From: Chaenocephalus aceratus
Taxonomy: Eukaryota > Chordata > Actinopteri > Perciformes > Channichthyidae
Direction of reading: 5' to 3'
Assembly: GCA_023974075.1 (NCBI GenBank)
Contig: CM043797.1
Location: forward strand, 27,914,023-27,978,022
DNA: 64,000 nucleotides
Part shown: one piece after another, positions 22,403 to 36,901 of the stretch
Layout of the letters: each line of letters opens with the position of its first letter
How positions within the stretch are numbered: the first letter of the stretch is position 1
Position numbers and translations under genes: made by a program
Notes under the pieces: generated by a model
Seen by the model: the letters and a program-made list of their open reading frames with translations, nothing else
Told to the model about the DNA's origin: nothing
The model's database searches: none

Positions 22403-24579
22403 GCAACATGTTCTCTATGGCACGTCTCTACTGGGAATTGTAGTTTTAAAAGACGTTTTCGTTTTTCCATAAATTAGAAGTTGACAGTATTAAACTGTGT
22501 ACAGCCCTGGAGGTTTAGGCGATAGGAAACACATTGGTGTGTACACATTTAAAACATGTAATTACTACATGGGTGAAAATCGCTTGTATCCATAATGGAA
22601 AGCATTAATATATATTCTACTCCACTACAATTCAGAGGTTAGCCTGGTATTTTTACTCCACTACATTTACTTTAGTAACTCTGCAGATTCTGATTAATGA
22701 TGTGAAATATAAACAACCTTTAAAGCAGACTTTAGTTACACCTGAGTAAAATTCAGGGAAAGGTGATTGTCAAGTGCCAACAATCAGGCGAGATATTTGA
22801 TAGTTGGTGCTTGAGAAGACTAAACATTTATCTGCAGATCTCTATAAAGTATATTAATTACTCGTTATTCTCTACTAATAGTTAATTACAAGACATCTAT
22901 CAATATGTGTGTACCTCCACCATTAAACTGTAAAATTCTGCACATTTCTTATACTATCTACATACATAAGAGTATAATTAATGTGTATAATATCAGTTAA
23001 AATAAGTGCTTCAACATAGTTAACATTGCAGGAAAGCAATACATTATACGTTAAGTACTTTGTCAGGCTTAATATTTATCTGTAGATAGATACCCCCAAG
23101 TGTTTTTCTTATTTGAAAGAAGTCCTTGACCTAAAGTATTATTTAATGTTTAAATAGAGGTTAATTAGTTTGTATATTTTGCACATCCTCCTATTAATAT
23201 CTTTGTACATCGTGCACTAAACTATTTTATTGTAGAGATCACTTACAGTATCTTCTTGATTTTTTACATTCTATATTTCTATCACAGACCTTCTACTTTC
23301 CCCCTATGAAAGTATGTACTCTTAATATCTTTTTCATCAAATAACATTATTCAACAAAAATAACATTATTCAACAAAAATAATTCAATAACGTGCTTTAA
23401 CCACTAGGCGGTGCACACAAGGTACACACAGCATACTAATAATAACTTTGTATTAGGACACTTATGTATGTATAACATCTGAAGATGTGTAGTTTTATTC
23501 ATGTTTTTACATAATTTTACAGGATATTGCTATACTATTTCTCATGCTTTACTTCTACACATTAATATCTGATTTGTAAAACATCACAGACAGAAAGGCA
23601 TATCCGTCATTTAATGGTAAGCTATTGAAATTGTGATTCCATAGATGTGTCTCCCATCACCCAAATTCCCTGACTATTCTCTCAACTCAGTATTTACATT
23701 CTTATATTCAAAGAAAATCAGTCCTTTTCTATCAGTTGTGCGCCGTTATGGTGTAAATGTAACCTATCTACCAATTGGATCAAATATAAAAGACAGCCGA
23801 ATTAGTGTTGATACTGCAAGGAGACGTATTTTGTGAAAAGAAATGCAAGGTGTTGTTTAATTGTTGATATATTTATGATCCACGTCACATATTCAGTTTT
23901 GGCGGCAGTTCTCCTGTTTTTCCAGAAGTCTTCTCATCAGAGCTCTATAAATAAAGAACTACAGCAGATGTGTAATGTTTAATGCAGCCGAACTGTGTAT
24001 TACAATGCCGTTATGTGATGACTTCCAAAGAGAAAAGCAAGAACACTCGGAATAAAGTATTATTATTATTATTTTATTTTTTTCGGATATCATATCGCAT
24101 TAACATCATATCCCAACATGCATTGCGGCTAAACATCCAATCAACGAGCTTCAAGCTGAGGATCTTGGGTAATCTGTTCAGTGGGTTTGTGTGTATCCTC
24201 AAAATGTTCCTTCTAGGCCTACGTCTGTTTCCGGTGACTTTATTTACGGCTAAAAAGCCCAAGATTATAGAATTAAACGAATAAATAAAAACAAGGATAA
24301 TTGTGTGTTATTGTTGAGTAAATAAGGAAAAAAAGATTTTCAAAAATACAGATTTCAGTATTTTGAGGCTCTAAGCCTCATTTATTTTCCTCACAGACGG
24401 GAAAAAAAGTCCGACATTATACGATTTAAAATAAAAACATAAAACACTGGCATGTAATTTACGTTAGAATAAATAGAATGGTTTTGAATAATAGATGAGA
24501 GTAAAATCGTCACTTTACAGCCCCGCCCACTTTTGGGCAAACCAACGCTGTCATTTGAACGGCGATCAAGCCTGAAGCC

Positions 24580-25042
24580 ACAAAGATCTTCTGTTACTGT
24601 CCTTTCTTCTTAGAGGAAGTACAGAAACACGTAACTCTGGATTTGTTTTAATGTTTGAGGTGCAATAAACAACACAGCAGCTTTTTGGCATGTTAAAAAC
24701 TATTATTTTCTGCCTCACTCATGAGAGTAACAGCTGGCGAAATTACAGCCTCGCCTACTGATTTCAAATGTGTGCTCTAAAATGATATTTATAAATGACT
24801 ATTATCATTATTATAAGCAAGACAATAAATGGCAAAGATATGTAGAAAATAAACGTATTTAAGATACGTTCATAAGAAACGTAACGTGGGAGAAAATATG
24901 CTTCTAGAAGATATGTAGAAAATAAACGTATTTGAGATACGTTCATAACGAACGTAACGTAGGAGAAAATACGTTTCTTGCTAAACATAATTGAGAATGC
25001 AGTTTAGTTCTGTGGGAACGTAATTTTTAGGAGACAGGGTTG
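24580..25042 (-). repeat. Right long TIR of copy 2
   Basis: Inverted copy of the left TIR. The paired 73-bp subterminal units lie at 24832-24977. Terminal complement of CAACCCTGTCTCC ends at 25042, followed by CTCTGTG. Confidence 0.9.
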
Positions 25043-25049
25043 CTCTGTG

Positions 25050-26926
25050 AGGCTGTTCTCAGGCGCATCAGTTATTTGAGTCTACGCCAAAAACAAAAGC
25101 AGCAGCAATGTACGGCATATACTGTACTGTAGTGAAATGACTCTCGAAAGCTGAAATTGGTCTGAACTTAGCAAGAAGCCGCTGTTTTTATTCTGCAGCC
25201 AAACCTTGTTAATATATCAGAGGTTAAAGGATCAACAATGCCTGAATTATTGCCAATCAATTTAAACGACGCATTTCACAAACAAATACAAGCAATAGGG
25301 AGGTGGGCAAATGATCAGCAAAGTCATTATACATTTTGGCACAGCGGCTATTCAACACAATTCATTGCAATCACCACTAAATAATAGAAGCATTATTTCT
25401 TAATGGACCAAAGTAGAGGATCGACAGATATACACTGCCAGAGCCAGGCCAGAAATATAGCTTGAACTGGTAGTACAAACATGTACAACAATAAGGCAGT
25501 ACTTGGCATACATCTGTTTTCAATAATGCAATTAACCAAACCTCTCTTTCTGAGTAGTGGTATAGATTTAGGGGTCAGTTGATTACACTATGCATTAGAT
25601 TAGCTATATCTGATTTGATAAGCCTGTCAATGCTGCAGGGATCTTATTAGTGTTGCTTAACAAATGACTTCTGACAAGATTATAAAATAAGCCGTCATCT
25701 TAAACAAAAATAAACTAGCGCAAGTTTTTGACTGGGGTCATGATTCAATGTGGTGGTGATACCTGCTTAACAGAAAACATGTAACCATTCACTAACGACA
25801 ACAGACGTCACATCAAGTCAATAAAGAGTTGAATTTTGACACCACCCAGATTTAGTTTTTAATTATTGTTATTTTTTAAAAATCTGGGACAAATGTTAAA
25901 GATGTTAATTAGGAGATAAAAGGTATTTTTTATCATTCTCATGATAATTCCTGTTGAGGGTAAATGAATTGTGTCGGGTCCCTGTGTGCTTGCCGTTTTA
26001 AAACAAATTCAGATTGGTTGGAGGGGCGCATAGAGTCACTTGATTAGGACAGCCTGCTGCTCCACAGGCCAACTGGCATCTAGTCAACACGCACATGCGC
26101 ACACACATACACAAACACACACACACATAGAGTCTCTTCCTCTCTCTGTGTGTTTCTATCTCTCTTACATACTTTTGAAGCTGCCAACAGTGTAACTGCT
26201 GGTTGCAGGGTCACATTATCCAAATGATAGAGATGAAAATAAATCACATTAAAGTAATGAAGTGGGGATAATTTTTGTTTAAAAAAACAAGAATAATAGC
26301 GAGGTTGGAGGACACAGGATGTAGGAACAGTGAGGGTGGAAACATGTGTGTAATAAAGAAGAAACTGGGAGGTTGACAGTGTGAGAAAGGGAAGATGATG
26401 AAATGCAGAAAGGGAATAGTGGTCTGTGTGTTTCCCCTCAGGGAGGCCTGAGGATGACACCAGAGTCTGTGAAGCCACCCTGTCTCTTTTCTTTTTTTTA
26501 ATCTGTGTTATTATTTTTAAGTCTGTTTCCCTTCATCAATTCTAACTAGTCTCCATAGGAGTTGACAATTACTCTGTCAGATTTGTCATACACCAGCAGT
26601 TTTTGCTTTCTGTTTTACCTGAGAAACATGTCAGCGAGTGCAGTTTTGTGTTTTTACTTTGCTGAGTTTGCCCTAGCACTTAGTCCAGAAAGTAAAAAGT
26701 GACTGGTGGTGCTTTTAAAGCCTGTTTCTCAGTGCATCGGCTTAACTGACTAGTAAAATCTCCATCCACCAACCACTCCACTCCACTCATACGTGAACTC
26801 TTACACCTGCAAGTGGTCACTTGACTGTCTGTGGCTAGCGCTTGGAGAGTTTACTCAGTGTACTGATGGAGATTTTGAGGGATTACTGGTCCGCTTTTCA
26901 AATCTCCGCGCGTCCCTAACAAGCTG
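25050..26926. other. Anonymous non-coding DNA
   Basis: About 1.9 kb without a recognisable gene. It contains a degenerate CA/GT patch near 26090-26150. Short frames show no family similarity. Confidence 0.4.
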
Positions 26927-27478
26927 GTTATCATACAGGAAGGAATCCAGAGCTACCAAGTAACCGTTAAACAATAATCTACTTTAATGGTAATATGACA
27001 ATGCAATACAATCAATACAGTACAAATTCAATACAGTTATCTTTGGGATCCCATATTTACCTGATAATCACGTGAGCCAGCCAGAGGAAAAGACTGAACA
27101 CAGCGTGGTTCCTGTGTTTATACATGCTTAACAATGGGAGGAGTTATCTGATCCTCCCTTTCAGACCTCCGTGATTGGCCGCCCAAATATCACCAATACC
27201 TCACATCTTAAGTCTCCCCAATCACAGTAGCTCAGCTCCATTATCTTCTAGATCTGAGTTGAATGCAAGTCAAACCCTCACCTTCCCCCATCTTCCTTTG
27301 TCCTCAACACCACATGTCAACAGGCCCCAAATCCAGCTCACAGTTTTTACACAAATCATTTCCCATTTTAAGCTTATTCATAGTTTGCTAACATGAATAC
27401 ATACAAATATTTCACTACAGTACACACATTTTTTCAACTGTTAATACGACTCAAAACACTGTTTAAGAAGCGCAACAA
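26927..27478 (-). other. Possible old LTR-like sequence, unproven
   Basis: Read on the minus strand, the region has CCAAT-like and GGCCAATCACGG motifs, a TATAAACA box near 27120, and a TTAAAG/CAATA-rich stretch near 26970 before TGATAACCA at the edge. That order resembles promoter, poly(A) and end of an LTR. I could not find matching target duplications or a clear second border, so this is only a suggestion. Confidence 0.25.
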
Positions 27479-27480
27479 TA

Positions 27481-28202
27481 GAGTGCCACAGTGACACATC
27501 CTAAAACCCGGAAGTAAACTCCTTCCGGTTCCTTCGACAAAAACGCAATGCAATTTCTCCATAGGATTTTGGAATATAGCTCGAAATAATGTCTGTGGTT
27601 GACACACATTTAAGAGACGGATCACGTTTTGTTCAGCCGGATAATATCCACATGTCTATCCTACTTTTATAATTTTTGAATCATAAATCTAGTCGCCAGA
27701 AGCAAAATGCTAACGTTATGCTATAAACGAACTACAGCAGGGTCGCTGCTTCAACGTCACGCCAATTTAAGATTCATATTCAAAACTACAGATTCAAAAT
27801 TGTACAAGTTGAAGCGTTTGTTTTAACAGTTTGCAGGAGGCAGGTACTTGCTTTCAAGCAGAACATGGGGAAAAACAAACTTAGCGGGAGTGTTTACGTG
27901 TTCGGTGTAATGACGTAAAACGGCCTCGACAACTTCTGTAGTCCTATTCAGCCACTTGTTAGCAACCATCGTTTTTTAGACATGTAAACTCTTCAAAAAT
28001 CACCAGCGGGGTCACTGCTGATGTATTTAATGTCGTAGAACAAAACGTGATCCGTCTCTTAAATGTGTGTCAACCACAGACCTTATTTCGAGCTATTTTC
28101 CAAAATCCTATGGAGAAATGTAATTGCTTTTTTGTCGAAGGAACCGGAAGTGGTAAAATGCTAACTTACTTCCGGGTTATAGGACGCGTCACTGTGGCAC
28201 TC
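27481..28202. mobile_element. TA-flanked MITE with about 155-bp TIRs
   Basis: It starts GAGTGCCACAGTGAC and ends with the exact complement, with TA on both sides (27479-27480 and 28203-28204). The inverted repeats extend about 155 bp through CCGGAAGTAA, CTCCATAGGATTTTGG and AAGAGACGGATCACGTTTTG with few differences. At 722 bp it has no coding frame. TA duplication suggests Tc1/mariner or another TA-targeting family, but the GAGTGCC terminus is not typical of Tc1. A half copy lies at 1934-2154. Confidence 0.9.
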
Positions 28203-28204
28203 TA

Positions 28205-30681
28205 TAGATCCTTAGCATAATGTAGGCTGTGGAATTATTAATGAAAGGTAAATCAGTGTGATTTTTGTATGATCTGTTATTAGTGAGAAACAGGAAGCAG
28301 AGCCCTGTTGTATTAAAAGGCAGTGGGAAGTATCAAAACTTGTGGGTGATTAGATTTTTTTTTTTAAAGGGCATTTTATTATATTAATCATTTTCCCAAA
28401 GGTAACAGCCCGTTGATCTCACAAATACTACACCAATTACAATTTAAAATAGCAGAGCATCAGTAATAACATAAATAACAATAGAAAGACTACTTGGCAA
28501 AATCATTGATCGATAAGGGAATATGTCACTAATTCTTGCTTGACTGAGGATACAACACAATGATCTAGCATGAGATAATGTAGACTTTGTACTGACATAT
28601 TTCAGACTATTCCAGATTGACCTCACTATAGCTTTTGTGTGATTTTTTTAACATTGTCAGTCAAGGATGTTAGCTCTGTCCTGATAAAGCCGTATCTGGA
28701 AAGTTCCAGTTCTCTGTGATATTTAAAGTGTAATTTTGTATCCTTATAATCATCCTTCTCTTTAAGTCACAGGAGCTCAGGAAGCAGCAGCTAGAGAGCA
28801 GGATAGAAACACAGAGTGAAACTTGAGAAGTGTAGTTTGCCGCTGTAAAGTCTGGGGAAGAACGTATAAATATATTAAGGATCGTGTTACTTTGAGGGAT
28901 ACTGCTGGATTCTTTCACACCAAAGACATTATGGCTTAAGTGAATTACATCCACTATAACTTTGCCCGAGGTCAGCAGAAGTGCAACAACCCTGCAGCTG
29001 TGGGATTGAGACAAAATCTAAAAGATTATCCCTAACTGCTTTATCAGATATAATACACAAATCTTGTAAATCTATGAAAATGCTCATTCCCACACCAAAC
29101 AGAAAATGTTTCAAAAAATGTGGACCCATAACAACAATGTCTTAACCAACCACCAATACAATCAAAGTTAATATTGTTAAACTAAATTGCAATTCTATAT
29201 GAAATAATCTGACCTATTCCGCTGGTAAAATTAAATAAAAAACGAATGAAAGCTGTGGAGCACAAAATATTATGAAAGCAAAAATGACAGGCAGTCATTT
29301 ACGAAGGGCACGGTTCAACCACTTATCACTCACTGTAAAAAGTTGAGAAGAACATCAACTTATTGCAGTCACTCACAAACAGTAAAAAACCTATGGTATA
29401 AAACTGGACTTAAAAACAAATCTCTTAACCGAGTAGTGGCTATTAGAAAATCTAACTTCTCAAAATAGGACACTGAGCTGCAAACTCATTTCAGTGAAGG
29501 GATACATTAATATATAGATATGATAATAGCTCCGGACTTTAGCACATTAAAGAGACACTTCTCATACTTTCACATAAATCAGTTCTCTCTTATGTTCCCT
29601 CCAGGAGGATTTCAGTCTGCTCAATCTGTGTCTTAAATGCGGACGGGATAGATTTAAGTAATTCGGAATTCTCTTCTTGGATTCCTGACTAAGCCCTCGG
29701 GGCGCAGTCGGTGGTAGACCACCATCCAACAGGCATAGCTTTCCAAAGTCACTTCAGACTCTTTCATTTGACATTTTATTACATTTTTAAAATAAGGGGT
29801 AAAGCTGGAAGGCTGAAAAAGACTGTTGATATGCATGAGCTGAAATCAAGAAGAACTTACAGGCAATTAAGCAGCCTCACACATCCAACACTTTTATTAT
29901 TTGTATTAAAATGCTTAAGTTCCAGAGGAACCTAGTGCTAAATATAACTTTTACAAAGAAGGCTTTGCCATGCTTGAGTTTCTTCAGCTCTCTACTGAAG
30001 AGTTGCTTTATATGAAGTTTAGCAATAAGGTTTGTGCAACTGCACGACTGTGAATGCATTAAACCACTGAAGCACATTAAGTATATAGGCCGATACATTG
30101 TATCATTAATATTATTCAAGAATGCATTGATGCATATTAACAGTGTAATAAGGCTTTCTTAATCGTTGATGGTGAGACATTTGAGCACCATAATATTTTA
30201 TTTCCATCCAAATATGAACATGTTTGTGACACATGTGATACCATATTTGCTAAAGCCTCAATGTTTTTCTAATAATTCAGATCACCCCTCCATTTGGCTA
30301 AAATAAATAAAAAAATAAAGACTCCTCCCCTTTATCTGACCATCCCTTTTCCAGTTAACATTTTACATTGTTGTCTATGATAACACAAGATTGCCCTTAC
30401 AGTACATCCAGACAAACAATGTGTGGTGGTAATTGATGAATAAACCATACAATTGTTTCGATTCAGTTCATAATTGGTCCATGTTTAAAGCATTTGACTT
30501 TTAGCTGATATGAAAACTTGGTTAGAGAGATCATTCCCTATCTTCCTTGAAGCTTTGATTTGTGATGTTGCATTTTAGCATATTTCAATCAGACCATATT
30601 TACCTTATGCAAGTCTGTAGTTGCCAAGCATCTATAAGTAGTTTTATGTTTCCTGGCAATATCAGATTTGGCTTTTTAAAG
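28205..30681. other. Anonymous A+T-rich non-coding DNA
   Basis: About 2.5 kb with no gene or element recognised. Short frames (for example the minus-strand frame near 28670-29014) have no motif that I recognise. Confidence 0.4.
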
Positions 30682-30755
30682 GAATAATAATAATAATACA
30701 TTAGCTACATTTATATAGCGCTTTTCTTGGTGCTCGAAGCACTTTAAGGTAAATA
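30682..30755 (-). mobile_element. Very short LINE 3' tail
   Basis: On the minus strand it reads AAAGTGCTTCGAGCACCAAG, then GCGCTATATAAATGTAG and a (TTA)n tail. This is the usual extreme 3' end of fish L2-type LINEs and related SINEs. No coding part remains. Confidence 0.6.
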
Positions 30756-32037
<1,282 letters not shown>

Positions 32038-32100
32038 TGGATAAACAGATGAAGTTCTGTAAATGATCACTGCCCAGTGAATGGATGCAACACGGAGCAG

Positions 32101-32142
32101 GTGGGAGGGGGGAGGGGAGGGTGAGGAGGGTGAGGGGAGGCA
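32101..32142 (+). other. G-quadruplex-prone purine run
   Basis: At least six runs of three or more G separated by one to four bases (GGGAGGGGGGAGGGGAGGG and onward). This fits the standard G4 pattern on the plus strand. Structure formation is inferred. Confidence 0.7.
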
Positions 32143-33567
32143 AGCAGATATAATAGTGGGAGGAAGGACAAATTACAGTCGTGTCATAAAGGGAGGACAG
32201 ACAAATAAAAAACGTTTTCACAAGATGGCAATGAAGAAGACATTGAAAGAGGGTAAATGCATCCTATTAAAAATAAGTTTAAATAGACACAGTAATTGTA
32301 GGATGAATTCATATAGATAATAAAGTGTGGAATGTACAAATTAGGAGGTAATGAATACAGAAGGGAGCAGAGCATTGGAGGGCAGGCAATTGGAGGAGGC
32401 AGTGATCAAATGAGGGAAATGGAGTGAGAGGCTGACAAATGTAGAGGAGGGGAAACAGATGGAGGAAGAGATGACCAAATGGGGAGAGTGTTAGGATTTT
32501 GAATTGAGGGGTTGACAACATGGAGGAAGAAGGCAATGATATGTGAGTGTGATGGTAAGCATCGAGGACACTTATCATCTCAAGGTCATGATGACTGATT
32601 TTGATTCAAATGAACTAGATATAATTGAAAATGTTAATAATGGGATGTCACAAAAGTAAAACATTGTAAAGGTAAAAAGTATAGTTTGGTTGTCAGTAAG
32701 AACAAACTGGATCTCACAAAAAGACATTTCCATATGGGAACAAACTCTGAGCTTTTGAGACCAAATATAGCTCACACTGATAAACCAGCCACTTAAAATA
32801 CAATTAAATGAAGTAAAACACACTGGCTAGAAACATATTTATATATACATCGTATGAGCAGGCATTCATGGCGAAATCTGACATGCCTCAAAAGTCATAC
32901 TGCAAAGTCTTGGAGGTTTAGTTTGTGAACAAATCATTTTATAGGATCCATCTGTCAGTGGCAATGAGGCAATGAACCGGTAAGATTGCTGTTATTGCAC
33001 AGCGGGAGGGGGTTTTTAGGTGAAAGAAAATAGGTGAAAGGAGGGAAGACAAGTACAATGGAGAGGGGGCAATGGAGGGTAGGAGAGTGCAGAGCTTGGG
33101 ATATAAAACAAACTTGGTTATCTGGCGGACACTCCCAAGAAAATGTAAGAAAAAAGGGCCAGGGATGATGGTAAAATGAAAGATAGGGCGCAGGGTTTAA
33201 AGGAAAACAAGGAAATTGAAAGGAGAAGCAGTAGACAGAAACAAAGACTGTGATATATACCAACGGGCAAGAAGAGGCAATAGACAGACATGAAAGAGGG
33301 AGAGAGAGACTGGTGGCGGTGTTGTGTGGGAGGTGGGTAGAATGCAATGGAGAGGTCAGTGTTAACTGCTGTGGTCTGGCTTTCTCCGTGAGACCTATCA
33401 ACTCACTCCAGTGAAACACACACACTCATACACACACAATGTAGTGCCTCCCCGTCGATGTGGACAGGCTAAATAGAGAGAAATAGTGGTGCTGTAAGTG
33501 GTTGGGAGATGGAGAGAGGGGGAGATCAAATTGTTTCAGATGAGAGAGGCTGGTGCAAGATCAGACT

Positions 33568-33569
<2 letters not shown>
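32143..33569. other. Purine-rich (plus strand) non-coding tract
   Basis: For roughly 1.3 kb the plus strand is strongly biased to A and G, with many GGAGG, GAGAG and GAAAGG words and little pyrimidine sequence, notably 32330-32560 and 33000-33360. The long minus-strand frames here (for example 32955-33425) follow from the skew: Ser/Leu/Pro/His codons without domains. No gene is supported. Confidence 0.55.

Positions 33570-33621
<52 letters not shown>
33570..33621. repeat. (GT)26 microsatellite
   Basis: Pure GT run, followed by an imperfect GTGTGTGTTGATGGGTGTG stretch to about 33646. Confidence 0.97.
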
Positions 33622-33623
<2 letters not shown>

Positions 33624-33646
33624 TGTGTGTTGATGGGTGTGTGTGT

Positions 33647-36600
33647 AATTTTGCACATGGGTGCCTTTGTGCTTTTTAGAGGGGAGATGGAATCCATTTG
33701 AGAGAAAGGGTACTGCACCATTATTTTGTGTACGGTCTACAAGCTGCCCACGCTTTGCTTGTGAGGCTGATTTGGTCAAGGTCACAGACTCGCTACCACC
33801 AAGCCATTCTGACTTCAAAAGTTCATGCACAGTGTCAAAAACAACATTACGGATGTGTTATTGACTACATGGTGGGGATCAAAGACCTCTAATAGCACAG
33901 TTAAGCCCAGTCATCATTTGTTAAAAGGACCCGTCAAGTTTAATCGTCACATTACTGTGCAGTTCAAGGAAAGGGACACTTGTGTGTTGCCTGTTTTACT
34001 TATTGTGCCAGAACAGACTAAATATCTCTTTGTTTGTAATACAGGGAATTATGTTCATGTCTGACAAACGTCAATAAATGTTAAACGCGGATGCAGAATT
34101 GACTGAGATGTCCTGACTTTAAGTTCGTACCGCAGGTCTTTTTTTATCCTAGTTCTTTTATTGCTAATGCTTATCAGGCAATCCCTGGTAAATACCAACT
34201 CCACATCCTCAGTTTCTAGCGCAGGCTATCTTTTAAGCAGTCTCCAACCAACAATCAGGGGCATTTCATAGGCCTGACAAAGCTCCACAGCCACAGCATA
34301 ATTTAACCGTCGCAGTCTGAGTAGTAATCCCCATGACTATCAGATGATTGGTGAGGTTTCACCACTACTATTGGGTATGTTCCCTTTTAAGTATGTTCTC
34401 TTTTGATATGATACTTTATACTTGCATTACCAACCATATTTTCCAGATTTATTCAAAAATGCAAACTGACTGTTAAGGCTTTAAGTGGAGAAAGAGGAGG
34501 CAGACAGGAATGAGAGAGGACGATAAGGGACAGCAAAGGCAGCTGCCAATCATCGTCAGTCATGTGGAAAGTTGGCCTGGAGGCGGGGAATAGAGATAAG
34601 GCTTTTACTGGTCACCTGCACAAATGATCTGTGTCACCAAGGGCTTTTACCGAAACCTTTGTTTGATTTAGGGTGAGAGGGGCGCAAGTCAAGATGTATA
34701 GGTAACGTAATATAAATGTTCTTGTTCACAGTGTTGTTCTTCTCCACAGTGTTTACTTGTAATGGGTTCATGTCAAAAGGTCTTTTAGGGATCACTTCCT
34801 TCAGATTAAGAGTACATGTTTGCTTCTCTCCATTAAGCTGGCTCACATGAAGGCATATTGATTGATACTGAACTACTCAACAGACTTTAAAGACAGACAG
34901 AAAGGGTGAGATGCAGTAAAGTCTCTCAGGTTCTCCATGTCTGTTTATTAGCTTCCTCATTCCTCTTTTTTACCCTCCATTTCTCACTTACCCTTCTCTA
35001 CCAAGTCCTCTCTACCAGTCATCACTTTGAACTAAATGAATATATTTGTTCTTTATATTTCACAGTCCAACCAGTAGAAGCTGCATGGTGGCTGACAGCG
35101 AGGATTCATTACATTAATTAGTCATTCCCCTTTATTCATTATTAAAATAAAATTACTTATCATGGTTTAAGCACAGCTATCCCATCCAAATGCAAAATCC
35201 TCCTGCAGTCAAAACACAGATATCATAGTTACCAAGGGTTTAATTTCCACCGAAACTTGTGCTTTGCATCAGAAATAATTAATGTCTCCTTCAGTTGTTA
35301 TTCTACTTTTTATTCCCCTTGAATTAACTCAAATGCTTCTGCCTCAGATTCAGAAATGGCAGAGTGAATTCAAACATCAGACAGACCAACTAATCCTACT
35401 CTTTTCCAAAGTGGCTTTATTTAAGCACTAGCTACGAAAGGGAAGTACGATAACAAATAAAATAATAAATAATAAAATAAGCCAACACATATATCTGATT
35501 GAAGGTACTATTTCAGCAAAATAGGGCTCATGCACCGCTTGGAGGCTAATACACCGCTTGGAGTTGCAATTGTTTATCAGAGATGTGAGGACCTTACTGT
35601 ATGTGGCGGTACACAGTGCAAGACTGATAATGTGAATATTAGTGTGCACAACCTTAAACATACTTATCTCTGCTGATGTGTAGGATCAGGATGAATGTTT
35701 GGAGATGTATCTGTGTAGTAATGTCATTGACTGTTGTGTATGATAGATTCATATGCTTCCTCCCGCCTAATCTCGAATCCCTTGCCCAGCTGGGGCTCTA
35801 TGTGTGTGTAAGTGTGTCTGCATGTTAAGCTTCATATCTGTGTTTGAGAGTTTCATTTGCATACGGATATGTCTCTGTCTGTGTGTGTGGGTCTGTGTGA
35901 CTGAGGGGTATTCAAACAGTGAAGTCGAGTTTTTAACAATATTTTGTCAAATGTGCTGTCCTACTTACTGCATAGATGACTTATTCCCTACTTCTGACAA
36001 GATTAAAGACATGTAATTGTATAAAGTGAGACTATACTACATTGTCAACCTATCAACTGTATTCATATCAATGTATTCTAATTTGGCTTAATCTGATTCA
36101 GAACAATAACTGAGAGTTGCAAAAGTAATTTTTAGTAATGAACATTTCCATAAATATATGATATCAAAAATATACTGTATATCAAAATCAAATGAACAAA
36201 CATACTCACATACACAAACAACAAATGTATGTTCGGGCAGAGTTTGATGGAGTGAGCTCTTATTTTTAATACAGTTGCCAGTGCGTTTGCTGTTTTAGAA
36301 AATAGACAAATACAACACGCTTTCTTCCTCTAAAGACATGAATTGTGCATGTGTTGTGATATAAGGGTTTTTCTATAGGTTTCATTCAATTATTTTAAAC
36401 GCAAATGTTGATGCGTGGAACCAAAAATCTTAGATTTTATGTGACTGCTGTGCACATGTGTTATAGAAGCAGTTGGGAAATGCAGCGCTGTTTATAAGTC
36501 TGTATTTCACACAGTTCACTTATCAATAATCAAGTCATTTCATTCATATTTGGTGAGACATATTTTGAACTTACTCTAACCTTTGAGTGTGTCTGTACAG

Positions 36601-36901
36601 TATGTGTGAGAGTGCCTGTGACAGTTTCCATATTTAGGACACTGTGTGTTCAGTATCTCCGTGTGTGCTTGTAGTTACAAGCTTTAGTGTTCTTAAGTGC
36701 ACTGGGCACATATGTGTGAGCATGGACGAACACACAACATCAGAGCTGGATATCACATGTAGCACTGTGTCCAGATCACTGCGTGCCCTTGGTGTATACA
36801 CTCACACACACACATGCTTCCCGGACATACTGTGTGATTTTTTACTCTGCCACTGTGAAGTTGTGCGTGTAGTGCTAAAAGGCTTGGCTGGCAGCTGGGA
36901 G
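33647..36901. other. Anonymous non-coding DNA
   Basis: About 3.3 kb without a recognisable gene, RNA or transposon end. GT-rich patches occur near 35800-35900. Frames are short and mutually overlapping. Confidence 0.4.

Larger units (their letters stand above)
21163..25042 (-). mobile_element. Long-TIR DNA transposon, 7-bp TSD (copy 2), non-coding
   Basis: It starts CAACCCTGTCTCC and ends with the complement, flanked by perfect CTCTGTG (21156-21162 and 25043-25049). TIRs of about 463 bp (21163-21625 and 24580-25042) are nearly identical. The terminal CAACCC(A/T)GTCTC and the 7-bp duplication link it to copy 1 at 12010. Most of the TIR sequence differs, but the interiors correspond in reverse orientation: 21676-21900 to 13560-13735, 22440-23450 to 12390-13530, and about 24200-24430 to parts of 12210-12330 and 13790-13990. 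It contains a 486-bp LTR-like insertion. No transposase frame is visible, so superfamily assignment is open. Confidence 0.9.

Noticed and set aside
26927..27478. Complete LTR element
   Set aside because: No matching 5-bp duplications or second terminus could be found; kept only as a low-confidence note.
32955..33425. 156-codon minus-strand frame with hydrophobic stretches
   Set aside because: It arises from strong purine skew, which removes stops on the opposite strand; there are no domains and no splice context.
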